Notes: generated by a model from the letters alone, not told the origin. A DNA stretch of 64,000 nt from Marinobacter sp. (GCA_022565395.1 JAIUMV010000006.1:112212-176211); one strand, 5' to 3'; shown: positions 55,153-63,298, counted from the stretch's first letter. A program made the numbers and translations.

Positions 55153-55917
55153 ATGCCGCATCAATCGAATCTCAGGGATATCCTCACCATAGCCGATCAG
55201 GCTGGCCAAAAGGTGATGGCTGTCTACCATTCGGATTTCAAAGTTCGCACCAAGGAAGACAACAGCCCCATCACAGCGGCGGATGAAGCAGCACACCAGA
55301 TCATTGTGGATGGCCTGCGGCGCATCACCCCGGATGTGCCGATTTTGTCAGAAGAATCCGCCGCCGCCCCCTGGGACGAGCGGTGCCATTGGTACAGATT
55401 CTGGCTGGTAGACCCGGTAGACGGCACCCGCGAGTTCACTCAGCGCAGTGGCGAGTTTACCGTGAACATTGCCCTGATTATTGACGGAGAGCCCGTCATG
55501 GGTGTGGTCGTCGCGCCAGCACTGAAGGAAATGTTCTGGGGCGTGGTGGGTGAAGGCGCCTGGAAGCGCGCCCGCAACGGGCAGGAGCGCCGTATCAGTG
55601 TCACTCAGCCGCACGAGGAGTTGCGTGTTGTCGCCAGCAAAAACCACATGACCCCTGAAACCGAGGCCTTTATCCGGCGCCTGGGGCCTCACCAACTGGT
55701 GCAGGCAGGCAGTTCCCTGAAAATCTGTATGATTGCTGAGGGCAGGGCAGACGTATACCCCAGGCTGGGCCCCACCAGCGAATGGGACACCGCCGCCGCC
55801 CACGCCGTACTCACCGCCGCCGGCGGAAAAATCACCACCCTAAAAGGCGAGCCCTTGAAATACGGCAAAGAAAACATCCTAAACCCCGACTTCATCGCCT
55901 CCAGCAAATGGTATTAG
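55153..55917 (+). CDS. cysQ: 3'(2'),5'-bisphosphate nucleotidase CysQ
   Basis: Mg-dependent, Li-sensitive phosphatase of the inositol monophosphatase superfamily that removes the toxic sulfate-assimilation by-product PAP. 254 residues; metal motifs LSEESAA, WLVDPVDGTREF and the C-terminal PTSEWDTAAAHAVL are present. Start ATG 55153 follows AGGA. It is divergent from the MBL-fold gene across about 200 bases; the final stretch is followed by repeat copy E. Confidence 0.94.
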   Translation: MPHQSNLRDILTIADQAGQKVMAVYHSDFKVRTKEDNSPITAADEAAHQIIVDGLRRITPDVPILSEESAAAPWDERCHWYRFWLVDPVDGTREFTQRSGEFTVNIALIIDGEPVMGVVVAPALKEMFWGVVGEGAWKRARNGQERRISVTQPHEELRVVASKNHMTPETEAFIRRLGPHQLVQAGSSLKICMIAEGRADVYPRLGPTSEWDTAAAHAVLTAAGGKITTLKGEPLKYGKENILNPDFIASSKWY

Positions 55918-56001
55918 GGGAAAGGGCCGAGAGGATATCTTCGTCAGAGGCCATAGAGCCTCTCGTGGCTGTCTCCGTTTTTCACCAGTTGGTTTTTATT
56001 C

Positions 56002-56029
56002 TTCCGCGTTCTTCCGCGGATTCCGCGGC
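56002..56029. repeat. Half palindromic element, copy E (CGCGGA type)
   Basis: A right-end arm TTCCGCGTTC/TTCCGCGGATTCCGCGGC standing alone between convergent cysQ and rfaH, with no matching left arm nearby. It has the same sequence as the right arms at 58.5 and 62.25 kb apart from one or two bases. It still folds as a small hairpin on CCGCGG words. Confidence 0.8.
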
Positions 56030-56051
56030 AAAAAAAGCGCTTTAAAGGCCC

Positions 56052-56528
56052 TCACCCCAGCGCCGCCACAGGCACCTTCACCCGCTGTACCGTCTGCATA
56101 AATGAAATCAGTACCACCGCGCGCTCTGCACCCTCGTAGGCTTCAAACACGGCCTCAATGCCTTTGAACGGGCCATCCAGCAGCTCAACTTTCTGGCCAG
56201 GGCGAATGCCCCCCAGCGCAGCTACCTTGTCCAACCCCAAACGAATCTGCTGGATAACCTCCGGCGGTACCTCGGCGGGTTTATGGGCAAAGCTGACAAT
56301 GCGCATCACGCCGCGTGTAGAACGCAGCTTGCCCCACACCGGATTGGAAGGCGTCAGGTTGATAAATATGTAGCCAGGGAAGAGGGGCTCAAGCACCTGC
56401 ACGCGTTTGCCGTTGCGGACTTTCTCAACCTGCACCTTGGGGTAGAAGCAGGGAATATCCTGATTCTGCAGGTGTGTGAGTGCGCGATCTCCCTGCGCGG
56501 GCTTATGTTGAATCACATGCCAAGTCAT
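56052..56528 (-). CDS. rfaH: Transcription antitermination factor RfaH
   Basis: NusG paralogue that is recruited at ops elements to the elongating polymerase and increases expression of long polysaccharide, LPS or pilus operons. 158 residues from ATG 56528 (MTWHVIQHKPAQGDRALTHL): an NGN domain (EPLFPGYIFINL, RSTRGVMRIVSF) and a C-terminal KOW domain (PGQKVELLDGPFKGIEAVFE). The frame extends 10 codons upstream but they are not conserved. It is divergent from the capsule genes it most likely controls; a perfect ops site lies inside wzi. Confidence 0.92.
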   Translation of the reverse strand: MTWHVIQHKPAQGDRALTHLQNQDIPCFYPKVQVEKVRNGKRVQVLEPLFPGYIFINLTPSNPVWGKLRSTRGVMRIVSFAHKPAEVPPEVIQQIRLGLDKVAALGGIRPGQKVELLDGPFKGIEAVFEAYEGAERAVVLISFMQTVQRVKVPVAALG

Positions 56529-56666
56529 ATCAGTCCGATGAGCAAGCGCAAAAATCACATTCTAACACCTCACCACGCCAGTGGCCCCTGCAAAAGTTTA
56601 ATGGGCATGGCGGCTCTGCACGTTTCAATGCGGTGCCGGTTTCAGTAAACTCCCCCTGCCGCATCT

Positions 56667-56694
56667 TTGCCATCACCTGCGGCGTAGCTATAAA
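56667..56694 (+). promoter_or_regulatory. Candidate sigma-70 promoter for the wzi operon
   Basis: TTGCCA (56667-56672) and TATAAA (56689-56694) with 16-base spacing, in the 279-base gap between rfaH and wzi. A start near 56701 would place the ops element about 140 bases into the transcript. Assigned by eye only. Confidence 0.5.
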
Positions 56695-56807
56695 AGAAGG
56701 AACCTGACGCCAGCATTAGCCGTTCGGCGTTATACTTCACCCAGACACGGAGTCCGGCCTGCCCTGCGCCTACCGAACTCCGAGCTGAAACAGACAACCG
56801 GATCAAC

Positions 56808-58310
56808 ATGCCCTTAAAACACCGGACCCTGGTTGGTGGGGCGGTAGCGTGCCTGGCGCTGCTGTCAGCAACCGCAGTAACTGCCGCTCCCTGGTTTGGC
56901 CCGGGCGACCCGCGCATGCGCCATGCCCTGCAGAAGCTGGCAGACCGTGGTCACCTGGATACGACCGTGACCACCTGGCCTATCATGGTTGGCAGTATCG
57001 ACGCAGGCCTGGATCGAAACCGGGCAAGCCAGGACGGCACTTCAGCAGCGCAAGCACTCGCCTACCTGCGCTTTGAACAAGAGGCCCAGGCCAGCCCGGG
57101 GTTTCGGGCAACGTTTACCCTGTCCGGTACCACAGAAACACCTTACCTGCGCGGTTTTGAAGGTGGCCCCAGGGAATCGGGTGAAGCCAGTTTATTGATG
57201 GAATGGCAAGGGCATGCCTGGGCGCTGGGCCTTAGCCCCACCTATGCCGCTAACCCGCAAGATAATGAAGACTGGCGATTTGATGGCTCTTACCTTGCAG
57301 CCACGGCCAGCAACTGGGTTTTTGGTGTAGGGGCTATTGACCGCTGGTGGGGGCCGGGCTGGCAGTCCAGCCTGATGCTGTCCAATAACGCCCGGCCGGT
57401 GCCTGCGGTCTGGGTCAACCGCCGGGCAGCGATGGCGCCTGAGCATCCCTGGTTACAATGGGTCGGCCCCTGGCAGCTCACAACCTTTCTCGGGCAGTTG
57501 GAAGATGAGCGCCATATAGAGGACGCCAAACTGTTCGGCATACGCCTTACTCTGCGCCCCATTGAAGGCCTGGATATTGGCCTGACCCGTACCTTCCAGA
57601 TTGGTGGTGAAGGCCGGCCGGAAAACAGCCGTACCTTCTGGGACGCGCTCATCGGCCGTGACAACGGCCAGCAGGGTGGGCCAGAGGACGACCCCAGCAA
57701 CCAGCTGGGCAGTATTGATATCCGGTATGGCTTCGGCATCGGCCAGCAATCGCTTGGGCTTTACGCCCAGATGATGGGGGAGGATGAAGCCGGTGGTTTT
57801 CCCGCCCGCAAGTCCTGGCTATTCGGCCTGGATGCAACCAGCCAGTTTGGTGGCAGCGACCAGCAGTGGTATCTGGAACACGCCAATACCCTGGCCGACG
57901 ACATGTTTGGCAGTGCCATGCCCAATATCAGTTATGAGCACAGTGTTTATCGATCTGGCTACCGCTACTACGGCCGTAACCTGGCCACCAGCCTGGAAGG
58001 CGACGCCCGGGCAACAACGCTGGGATTCTTCAACTTTTTCCCGGACGGCCGTAATCTGGGCTTATCCCTGACCTATGCGGAGCTTAACGCTGAAAATGCA
58101 GGCGTTCGCGCCTCCATACCGGATGACCGCGTCAGCTACCGAATCCCGGTAAGCGCTCAGACCCGCAGCTTTGCTACCCTCAGCTACGGGCTACCCGCCT
58201 ACGGCGGCTGGCTGGATGTATACGCCCAGGTCGCCGACAAAAAAATAGACCTCGCCTCCGGCCGCCAAGACCCCACGTCTCTGGGCGCCACGTGGCGGTA
58301 TCGGTTTTAA
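56808..58310 (+). CDS. wzi: Capsule assembly outer-membrane protein Wzi
   Basis: 500 residues with a signal peptide ending near TAVTAAPWFGPGDPR (about residue 26) and an 18-strand-like barrel ending LGATWRYRF. Wzi family proteins anchor capsular polysaccharide at the cell surface. Family motifs such as WVFGVGAIDRWWGPGWQSSLMLSNNARP and the PWLQWVGPWQL region are clear. The ops element lies in codons 11-15, inside the signal-peptide region. The gene begins the capsule/exopolysaccharide locus and is followed by repeat copy F and the exporter gene. Confidence 0.92.
   Translation: MPLKHRTLVGGAVACLALLSATAVTAAPWFGPGDPRMRHALQKLADRGHLDTTVTTWPIMVGSIDAGLDRNRASQDGTSAAQALAYLRFEQEAQASPGFRATFTLSGTTETPYLRGFEGGPRESGEASLLMEWQGHAWALGLSPTYAANPQDNEDWRFDGSYLAATASNWVFGVGAIDRWWGPGWQSSLMLSNNARPVPAVWVNRRAAMAPEHPWLQWVGPWQLTTFLGQLEDERHIEDAKLFGIRLTLRPIEGLDIGLTRTFQIGGEGRPENSRTFWDALIGRDNGQQGGPEDDPSNQLGSIDIRYGFGIGQQSLGLYAQMMGEDEAGGFPARKSWLFGLDATSQFGGSDQQWYLEHANTLADDMFGSAMPNISYEHSVYRSGYRYYGRNLATSLEGDARATTLGFFNFFPDGRNLGLSLTYAELNAENAGVRASIPDDRVSYRIPVSAQTRSFATLSYGLPAYGGWLDVYAQVADKKIDLASGRQDPTSLGATWRYRF
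56840..56852 (+). promoter_or_regulatory. ops element (RfaH recruitment site) inside wzi
   Basis: GGCGGTAGCGTGC on the coding strand is identical to the well-known enterobacterial ops consensus (core GGCGGTAG, extended GCGT). It overlaps wzi codons for GAVAC and is about 315 bases from the rfaH start. Position in the early transcribed region and strand are both correct for RfaH loading on the capsule transcript. Confidence 0.85.
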
Positions 58311-58321
58311 GGGCTTTTTTA

Positions 58322-58540
58322 GCCGCGGAATCCGCTGAAGGACGCGGAAAATGACCAAAAGGAAGTGGTTGGGTTGCGGGTATCGCGTGCGCTTATTGTG
58401 GCGCCAAGTTTGTGCTGACCAATGAGGACACAGATAACCTCATGAGCAAACACATAGTTTTACACACGCAATCGCGGACATGCTCCTGCCGCTAAATTTG
58501 GTTTGATCTTTGTTCCGCGCCCTTCTGCGGATTCCGCGGC
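58322..58540. repeat. Palindromic element, copy F (CGCGGA type)
   Basis: Arms 58322-58349 and 58513-58540 pair at 26 of 28 bases (CCGCGGAATCCGC words). The 163-base interior does not match the A-D cores and has no gene; I see nothing recognisable in it. The right arm is just upstream of the exporter gene, whose open frame runs back into it (ADSAAKQ). Confidence 0.85.
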
Positions 58541-58577
58541 AAAACAATCTTTATTAAAAAACTGGACCCAAGTACCC

Positions 58578-61112
58578 GTGAATCTGAAAAAGTACCTCCC
58601 CCTGCTAGCCCTCCTGCTCCCGGTCACTCTGCAGGCGCAGCCCTTTACCCAGGCGCAGCTGGACCAGTTCCAGCAACTGCCCCGGGCGCAGCAGGAGGCG
58701 TTGGCGCGTCAGTATGGTGTGGATCTTTCCAACCTGGGTGGCAGCGCCATGACAGGTAGCCAGCAACGGCTAACCCAGCCCCAGGTGGTAGAGCCTCTGG
58801 GCCAGATTCGTGATGATGAACGGGACCAAGCCTACCGCCGTGGCCAGGACAGTGAACCGAAGGCAGACGACGGTGTGCTCAAGCCCTTTGGTTACGACCT
58901 GTTTGCTGGTAGCCCCAGCACCTTTGCCCCGGTGACAGAGATACCCATCCCGGCAGATTACCGCCTGGGGCCTGGCGACGTGATTCGGGTACAGATGTGG
59001 GGCAACCAGAATCAGCTGCTGTCCCTGCCCGTCAGCCGGGATGGCACCATCGACTTCCCGCAATCCGGGCCGCGTCCGGTGGCGGGGCTGACCTTTGAAG
59101 AGGCCAGCAGGCAAATCCGTGAATTGGTGGCAGAGCAGTACATCGGCGTGAGGGCTGCGGTTTCCTTGGGTGAATTGCGCAGCATGCGGATATTTGTGCT
59201 GGGTGAAGCCCGCGTGCCCGGGGCTTATACTGTCAGCTCGTTGTCTACTATGACCAACGCTTTGTTTGTGTCCGGGGGCATTCGTACCAGCGGCTCACTG
59301 CGCGCCATACGTCACATGCGCGATGGCGAGCTGATCGGCGAGCTGGATCTATACGACCTGCTACTCAAAGGCGATACTCGTAACGACGCCCGCCTGCAGC
59401 CAGGCGATGTGATCTTTATTCCCCCCGTTGGCCCCCACGTAGCTATCGAGGGTGAGGTCTACCGCCCGGCCCTGTATGAGGTCAAAGGCAACCTCAATAT
59501 CAACGAGCTGGTCGCATTTGCCGGTGGCCTGACTCCACAGGCGTTTCCCCAGCGGGCAAGGCTGACACGCCTGAATGAGTCATTCCAGCGAGTCATTGAA
59601 GAAGCCGACCTGACCAGTAACAGCGATAGCCAGCGTCGCCTGCGGGCGGGTGACCGGCTGAAGGTGGCCTCAGTATCTGACATCACCGGCCAATACATTG
59701 CTATTGAAGGTGCCGCCGTGCGCCCAGGTCGCTACGCCTGGATACCGGGCATGAGAGTCAGCTCCGTGCTCGGCAGCTTGCGGGCAGACCTGAGCCAGAC
59801 TGCGGACACCCAGTACGCAGCCATCGTACGCACGAACCCTGAAACAGACCATATCAGCGTGCTCAACTTACGCTTGAGAGACGCCGTCCAGAACCCCGGC
59901 GGCGAACATGATCTGGTGCTGCAGGAGCGGGATCGTATCCTGATATTTTCGGATGAAGGTAAGGTTGCCGCACAAAAGAGCCAAACCAGAAACCAGACTG
60001 AATCTGATACTGAAGAGAAAAAATCATTAGCAGATTACAGTCGGGAGCGTTTGTTTGCGCCAGTGCTTGAAAGGCTGCGCGCTCAAGCGTCCCCTGGGCA
60101 GCCCCTGCAAACCATCCGCATCAGCGGCCAAGTACGCTACCCCGGCGAATATCCTATGCCGGCAACCCGCTCTCTGGCAGATGCCATCTTTGTGGCCGGG
60201 GGGTTGAAGGACTCCGCTTCTCTATTGGTGGGTGAACTGGCCCGCATGGAAATCGACGACCGGGGTGACGCTTTCACCCGCGTTCTGCAGCTTGACCTGA
60301 GTGGTGGTCTTGAAGGCATCGATCTGCAGCTACAAAGCCGAGACCGCATCCTGATCAAGCCGATCCCCGAGTTCGCCCAGCGCATGACAATCACCCTAAG
60401 CGGTGAAGTGCGCTTCCCGGGTGAATACACTTTCCGTAAAGGCGAAACGCTGAATGATGTTATCCAGCGTGCCGGTGGCCTGACAGACAACGCCTTCCCT
60501 AGTGGCGCGGTATTCACTCGCGAGCGCCTGCGCCGCCTGGAAGCTCAGCGCCTGCAGGAGGCGGAAGAGCGCCTTCAGTCAGAGCTGGTAAGCCTGCAAC
60601 TGGAGGGCGAGACTGTTGCCCGCCAGCAAACCAGCGCTGCTGATATTCAGGACCTGCTGGACAACATCCGCAGCGCCCGCCCCATGGGTCGCCTGGTGTT
60701 TGATCTTCAGGCATCCATGGCGGGCGTTGTCAGCCAGCAGATACGCTTGCAAGACGGTGACATGCTGATTATTCCGCCTATACCCCAGTCCGTCAGCGTA
60801 TTCGGTGAGGTCCAGTTCCCCACCAGCCACCTGCATCAACCCGGCCTGACGGTGGAAGATTATCTGGAACGCAGCGGCGGCCCCACCCGCCAAGCTGATG
60901 TATCACGAGTTTATGTGGTCAAAGCAGACGGCTCCGTCAGCCTGCCCAAACGCTCCCGCTGGTTTACCGGCCGCGCCGAACAACTCGAACCCGGCGACAC
61001 CATCATCATGCCGCTGGACGTAGAGCGCTTCAATCAGCTGCAGCTCTGGACCAATGTCAGCCAAATCATCTACCAAATCGCCCTGGGCGCTGCGGCAGTG
61101 AGCAATCTTTAA
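58578..61112 (+). CDS. Polysaccharide export protein with multiple SLBB domains (Wza-like)
   Basis: 844 residues from GTG 58578, which gives a standard signal peptide (LKKYLPLLALLLPVTLQAQ); the frame extends 25 codons upstream into repeat F and that part is not protein-like. A Poly_export domain (about 130-215, PADYRLGPGDVIRVQMWGNQ) is followed by several SLBB domains (for example GEARVPGAYTVSS, GEVYRPALYEVKGNLN, GQVRYPGEYPMPATRSL, GEVRFPGEYTFRKGE, GEVQFPTSHLHQPG). Much longer than Wza (about 380) and without a lipobox, it belongs to the large exporter form. It probably forms the outer-membrane channel of the locus. Confidence 0.9.
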   Translation: MNLKKYLPLLALLLPVTLQAQPFTQAQLDQFQQLPRAQQEALARQYGVDLSNLGGSAMTGSQQRLTQPQVVEPLGQIRDDERDQAYRRGQDSEPKADDGVLKPFGYDLFAGSPSTFAPVTEIPIPADYRLGPGDVIRVQMWGNQNQLLSLPVSRDGTIDFPQSGPRPVAGLTFEEASRQIRELVAEQYIGVRAAVSLGELRSMRIFVLGEARVPGAYTVSSLSTMTNALFVSGGIRTSGSLRAIRHMRDGELIGELDLYDLLLKGDTRNDARLQPGDVIFIPPVGPHVAIEGEVYRPALYEVKGNLNINELVAFAGGLTPQAFPQRARLTRLNESFQRVIEEADLTSNSDSQRRLRAGDRLKVASVSDITGQYIAIEGAAVRPGRYAWIPGMRVSSVLGSLRADLSQTADTQYAAIVRTNPETDHISVLNLRLRDAVQNPGGEHDLVLQERDRILIFSDEGKVAAQKSQTRNQTESDTEEKKSLADYSRERLFAPVLERLRAQASPGQPLQTIRISGQVRYPGEYPMPATRSLADAIFVAGGLKDSASLLVGELARMEIDDRGDAFTRVLQLDLSGGLEGIDLQLQSRDRILIKPIPEFAQRMTITLSGEVRFPGEYTFRKGETLNDVIQRAGGLTDNAFPSGAVFTRERLRRLEAQRLQEAEERLQSELVSLQLEGETVARQQTSAADIQDLLDNIRSARPMGRLVFDLQASMAGVVSQQIRLQDGDMLIIPPIPQSVSVFGEVQFPTSHLHQPGLTVEDYLERSGGPTRQADVSRVYVVKADGSVSLPKRSRWFTGRAEQLEPGDTIIMPLDVERFNQLQLWTNVSQIIYQIALGAAAVSNL

Positions 61113-61122
61113 GGGTTTTTTG

Positions 61123-61580
61123 GCCGCGGAATCCGCGGAAGGACGCGGAAAAAAGAGAAAAGGAACACTGTATGCTCAGGGATGAGGAGCTGACATATCG
61201 AATTCGTGGTTGTATCTTTGAGGTTTATCGGCAGCTTGGCCACGGCTTTCTGGAGAGCGTTTATCAGAAGGCGCTTATCACAGAACTACAAAGCCAGCGC
61301 TTGACTGTGCAGGCAGAGCATCCCGTGACGATTTTCTACAAAGGCCAGGACGTAGGCCTGTTTCGGTTAGATCTTGTCGTTGAAAACCGGGTCATCATCG
61401 AACTAAAAGCTCAGAAAGTACTGCCTCAAGGCGCTGAAGCCCAACTGATCAACTACCTCAAGGCAACGGGCATGAAACTCGGCCTATTAGCCAACTTCAC
61501 ATACCCAAAAGCGTTCGTAAAACGAGTAATTTTGGAAAACCAATAATCTTTCTTTTTCATTTTTCCGCGTCCTTCCGCGG
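61123..61580. mobile_element. Palindromic element, copy G, carrying a GxxExxY gene
   Basis: Left arm 61123-61150; the inner 18 bases of it (61133-61150) pair perfectly with 61563-61580. The right arm lacks the last ATTCCGCGGC part. The enclosed 410 bases are almost fully occupied by the GxxExxY gene (61172-61546). The same left arm pairs at 27 of 28 positions with copy H (62252-62279), so a larger 1157-bp unit containing the toxin-antitoxin pair also has complete terminal inverted repeats. This is the only copy that carries a gene in the core position. Confidence 0.75.
61172..61546 (+). CDS. GxxExxY family protein (PD-(D/E)XK nuclease-like)
   Basis: 124 residues. The family motif is GFLESVY in GHGFLESVYQKAL (residues 28-40). 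Candidate nuclease residues follow in FRLDLVVENRVIIELKAQK, the D...ExK arrangement of PD-(D/E)XK enzymes. Pfam places GxxExxY proteins in that superfamily (as PDDEXK_3, from memory); their biological role is not known. The gene sits between two inverted-repeat arms of a palindromic element, with 21 bases from left arm to start (AAAGGAA site) and 16 bases from stop to right arm. It interrupts the capsule locus. Confidence 0.9.
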   Translation: MLRDEELTYRIRGCIFEVYRQLGHGFLESVYQKALITELQSQRLTVQAEHPVTIFYKGQDVGLFRLDLVVENRVIIELKAQKVLPQGAEAQLINYLKATGMKLGLLANFTYPKAFVKRVILENQ

Positions 61581-61637
61581 CGCTACCGGGGGGCTGGTAT
61601 ACTGCTAGCCAAGGTATCAATTCAAGGGAGTCACCTT

Positions 61638-61871
61638 ATGTACGCCATCGAGTTCGAAGCGGATATTCGGGACGGTATAGTGAAAATCCCCGCTCAGTAC
61701 AGTCGGCTTGAAAACAGCCATGCTCGAATCATTCTGATGATTACGGATGACCAGCCTGATACTGTGCTTGCTGAAGGTGCAGCACCGCTGGACTTTGCGG
61801 CCTGCGGCTTGGAGGCTTTCAAGGGCAAGGATGCTGTAGATATTCAAAGGGAAATGAGGGATGAGTGGTAA
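61638..61871 (+). CDS. Putative antitoxin of a VapBC-like pair
   Basis: 77 residues. N-terminal beta-rich part (MYAIEFEADIRDGIVKIPAQY) could form an AbrB-like or other DNA-binding swapped-hairpin; the acidic C-terminus (FKGKDAVDIQREMRDEW) is typical of a toxin-binding tail. AAGGGAG lies just ahead of ATG 61638. It overlaps the PIN-domain toxin by 11 bases, which together with size and order supports an antitoxin. I do not recognise its family with certainty. Confidence 0.75.
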   Translation: MYAIEFEADIRDGIVKIPAQYSRLENSHARIILMITDDQPDTVLAEGAAPLDFAACGLEAFKGKDAVDIQREMRDEW

Positions 61872-62226
61872 ATATCTGCTGGATACGAACACGATCATCT
61901 ATGCGATCGATCAACGGCTGAAACTACCCAGTAACATCTATGCGGTGTCTGTGATAACAGAGATGGAACTGTTTTCGTGGCCGTCACTGACACCTGATGA
62001 TGAAGAGAAACTAAGGGCAGTTCTCGGGAAACTTACGGTGGTCCAGCTGACTAAAACGATACAGGACTCTGCAATCAAGATCCGCCGATCCACCTCAATG
62101 AAGCTTCCAGATGCCATTATTTCTGCAACAGCAATGACCGGCGGTCACGTTCTTGTTACGAACGACCAAAGGCTTCAGCAGCGCCACCTCGGGCCAGTTA
62201 TGAGTCTGGAGCAACTTCTTTCCTAA
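61861..62226 (+). CDS. PIN-domain toxin, VapC-like
   Basis: 121-residue PIN-domain ribonuclease. The acidic active-site residues are visible in YLLDTNTIIYAI (Asp8), TEMELFSW (Glu), KLPDAIISATA (Asp) and VTNDQRLQ (Asp). VapC toxins cut tRNA or rRNA and are neutralised by the neighbouring antitoxin. Start ATG 61861 overlaps the antitoxin gene. The pair lies between the GxxExxY element and repeat copy H, upstream of wzz. Confidence 0.9.
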   Translation: MSGKYLLDTNTIIYAIDQRLKLPSNIYAVSVITEMELFSWPSLTPDDEEKLRAVLGKLTVVQLTKTIQDSAIKIRRSTSMKLPDAIISATAMTGGHVLVTNDQRLQQRHLGPVMSLEQLLS

Positions 62227-62251
62227 AACTTAAATCTTTCTTTCATTTTTT

Positions 62252-62279
62252 TTCCGCGTACTTCCGCGGATTCCGCGGC
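62252..62279. repeat. Palindromic element arm, copy H (CGCGGA type)
   Basis: Right arm TTCCGCGTAC/TTCCGCGGATTCCGCGGC, immediately upstream of wzz. The approach sequence (AATCTTTCTTT, then T-run, from 62233) is like that before the right arm of copy G (from 61545), so these two are homologous ends. It pairs with the G left arm (61123-61150) at 27 of 28 bases. Confidence 0.85.
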
Positions 62280-62292
62280 AAATAGTCTTCAT

Positions 62293-63246
62293 ATGAACCA
62301 AACCCAAGAACACCCCCACTACCCCGACGACGAAATAGACCTCCGCGAACTCTTCGCCACCCTCTGGCGCGGCAAGTGGATCATCCTGCTGTTCACCGCC
62401 ATCTTCGCCGCCGGCGGCGTCGCCTACGCCCTCAGTCAGCCCAACGTCTACACCGCCAGTGCCCTGCTGGCTCCTGCCAGTGATGACAACGGCGGCAGAG
62501 TTGGTGGCCAGTTGGCCGGCCTTGCAGGCCTCGCTGGCATAAACCTCGGTGGCGGCGGCTCCAACAGAACTGTTATCGCACGTGAAGTACTGCAGTCCAG
62601 GGCCTTCCTCAGCGACTTTATCCGTCGCCATAACCTGGAAGTGCCTCTGATGGCGACAAGCGGTTGGGATATAGTGCGTGAAGAGTGGATCATCGACACA
62701 GACATCTATAGCCCTGAAACGGAGCAATGGGGAGTCGATAGCAAAGGCAAGAGCCGCGAACCTACAGACTGGGATCTGGTTAAGACATTCAGAGACCAGC
62801 TGCGTGTCAGCGAAAGCCGTGATACAGGCATGGTGACGGTCAGTATCACCTCACTATCGCCCCTGGCTGCCCAGCAATGGATAACAAAGCTCGTAAGAGA
62901 TCTGAACGAGCACATGCGGGAGCAAGAGGTATCCGAGGCTGAGGCCAGTATCCAGTACCTCGAAGGCAAGTTGCAGGAAGTCAACATCGCCGGAATGCAA
63001 CAGGTGTTCTACCAGCTGATTGAAAGCGAAACACGCACTATTATGCTTGCCAGCGCTCAGCGGGAATATGTCTTCCGGACAATTGACCCAGCCGTGGTGC
63101 CACAGGAGAAGAGTTGGCCCAACCGGGCACTGATATGCGTAGTCGCTACGATGCTGGGGGGTATGCTTGGGGTATTCGTGGTCTTTGTGACTGCTTTAGT
63201 GCGCTCCGGTAAAGCAGAAAGTACAGAGATCGTGAGCAAGGCCTAA
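62293..63246 (+). CDS. wzz: Polysaccharide chain-length determinant protein (Wzz)
   Basis: 317-residue polysaccharide co-polymerase of the inner membrane. It begins with a cytoplasmic tail containing DDEIDLRELFATLWRGKW, TM1 (about 33-53), a long periplasmic region, and TM2 near the C-terminus (about 278-303, ALICVVATMLGGMLGVFVVFV) preceded by the Pro-containing region AVVPQEKSWPN. No kinase domain is present, so it is Wzz type rather than a tyrosine autokinase. It regulates polymer length of O-antigen or capsule. Confidence 0.9.
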   Translation: MNQTQEHPHYPDDEIDLRELFATLWRGKWIILLFTAIFAAGGVAYALSQPNVYTASALLAPASDDNGGRVGGQLAGLAGLAGINLGGGGSNRTVIAREVLQSRAFLSDFIRRHNLEVPLMATSGWDIVREEWIIDTDIYSPETEQWGVDSKGKSREPTDWDLVKTFRDQLRVSESRDTGMVTVSITSLSPLAAQQWITKLVRDLNEHMREQEVSEAEASIQYLEGKLQEVNIAGMQQVFYQLIESETRTIMLASAQREYVFRTIDPAVVPQEKSWPNRALICVVATMLGGMLGVFVVFVTALVRSGKAESTEIVSKA

Positions 63247-63298
63247 GCGCTATAGCTGAGGCGAGAGAAGCATCTACCGCACGACCATATTTAAATAA

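Noticed and set aside
55921..55975. Terminator after cysQ from the GAGAGG and CCTCTC words
   Set aside because: The stem is interrupted and has no T-run directly after it; too weak to list.
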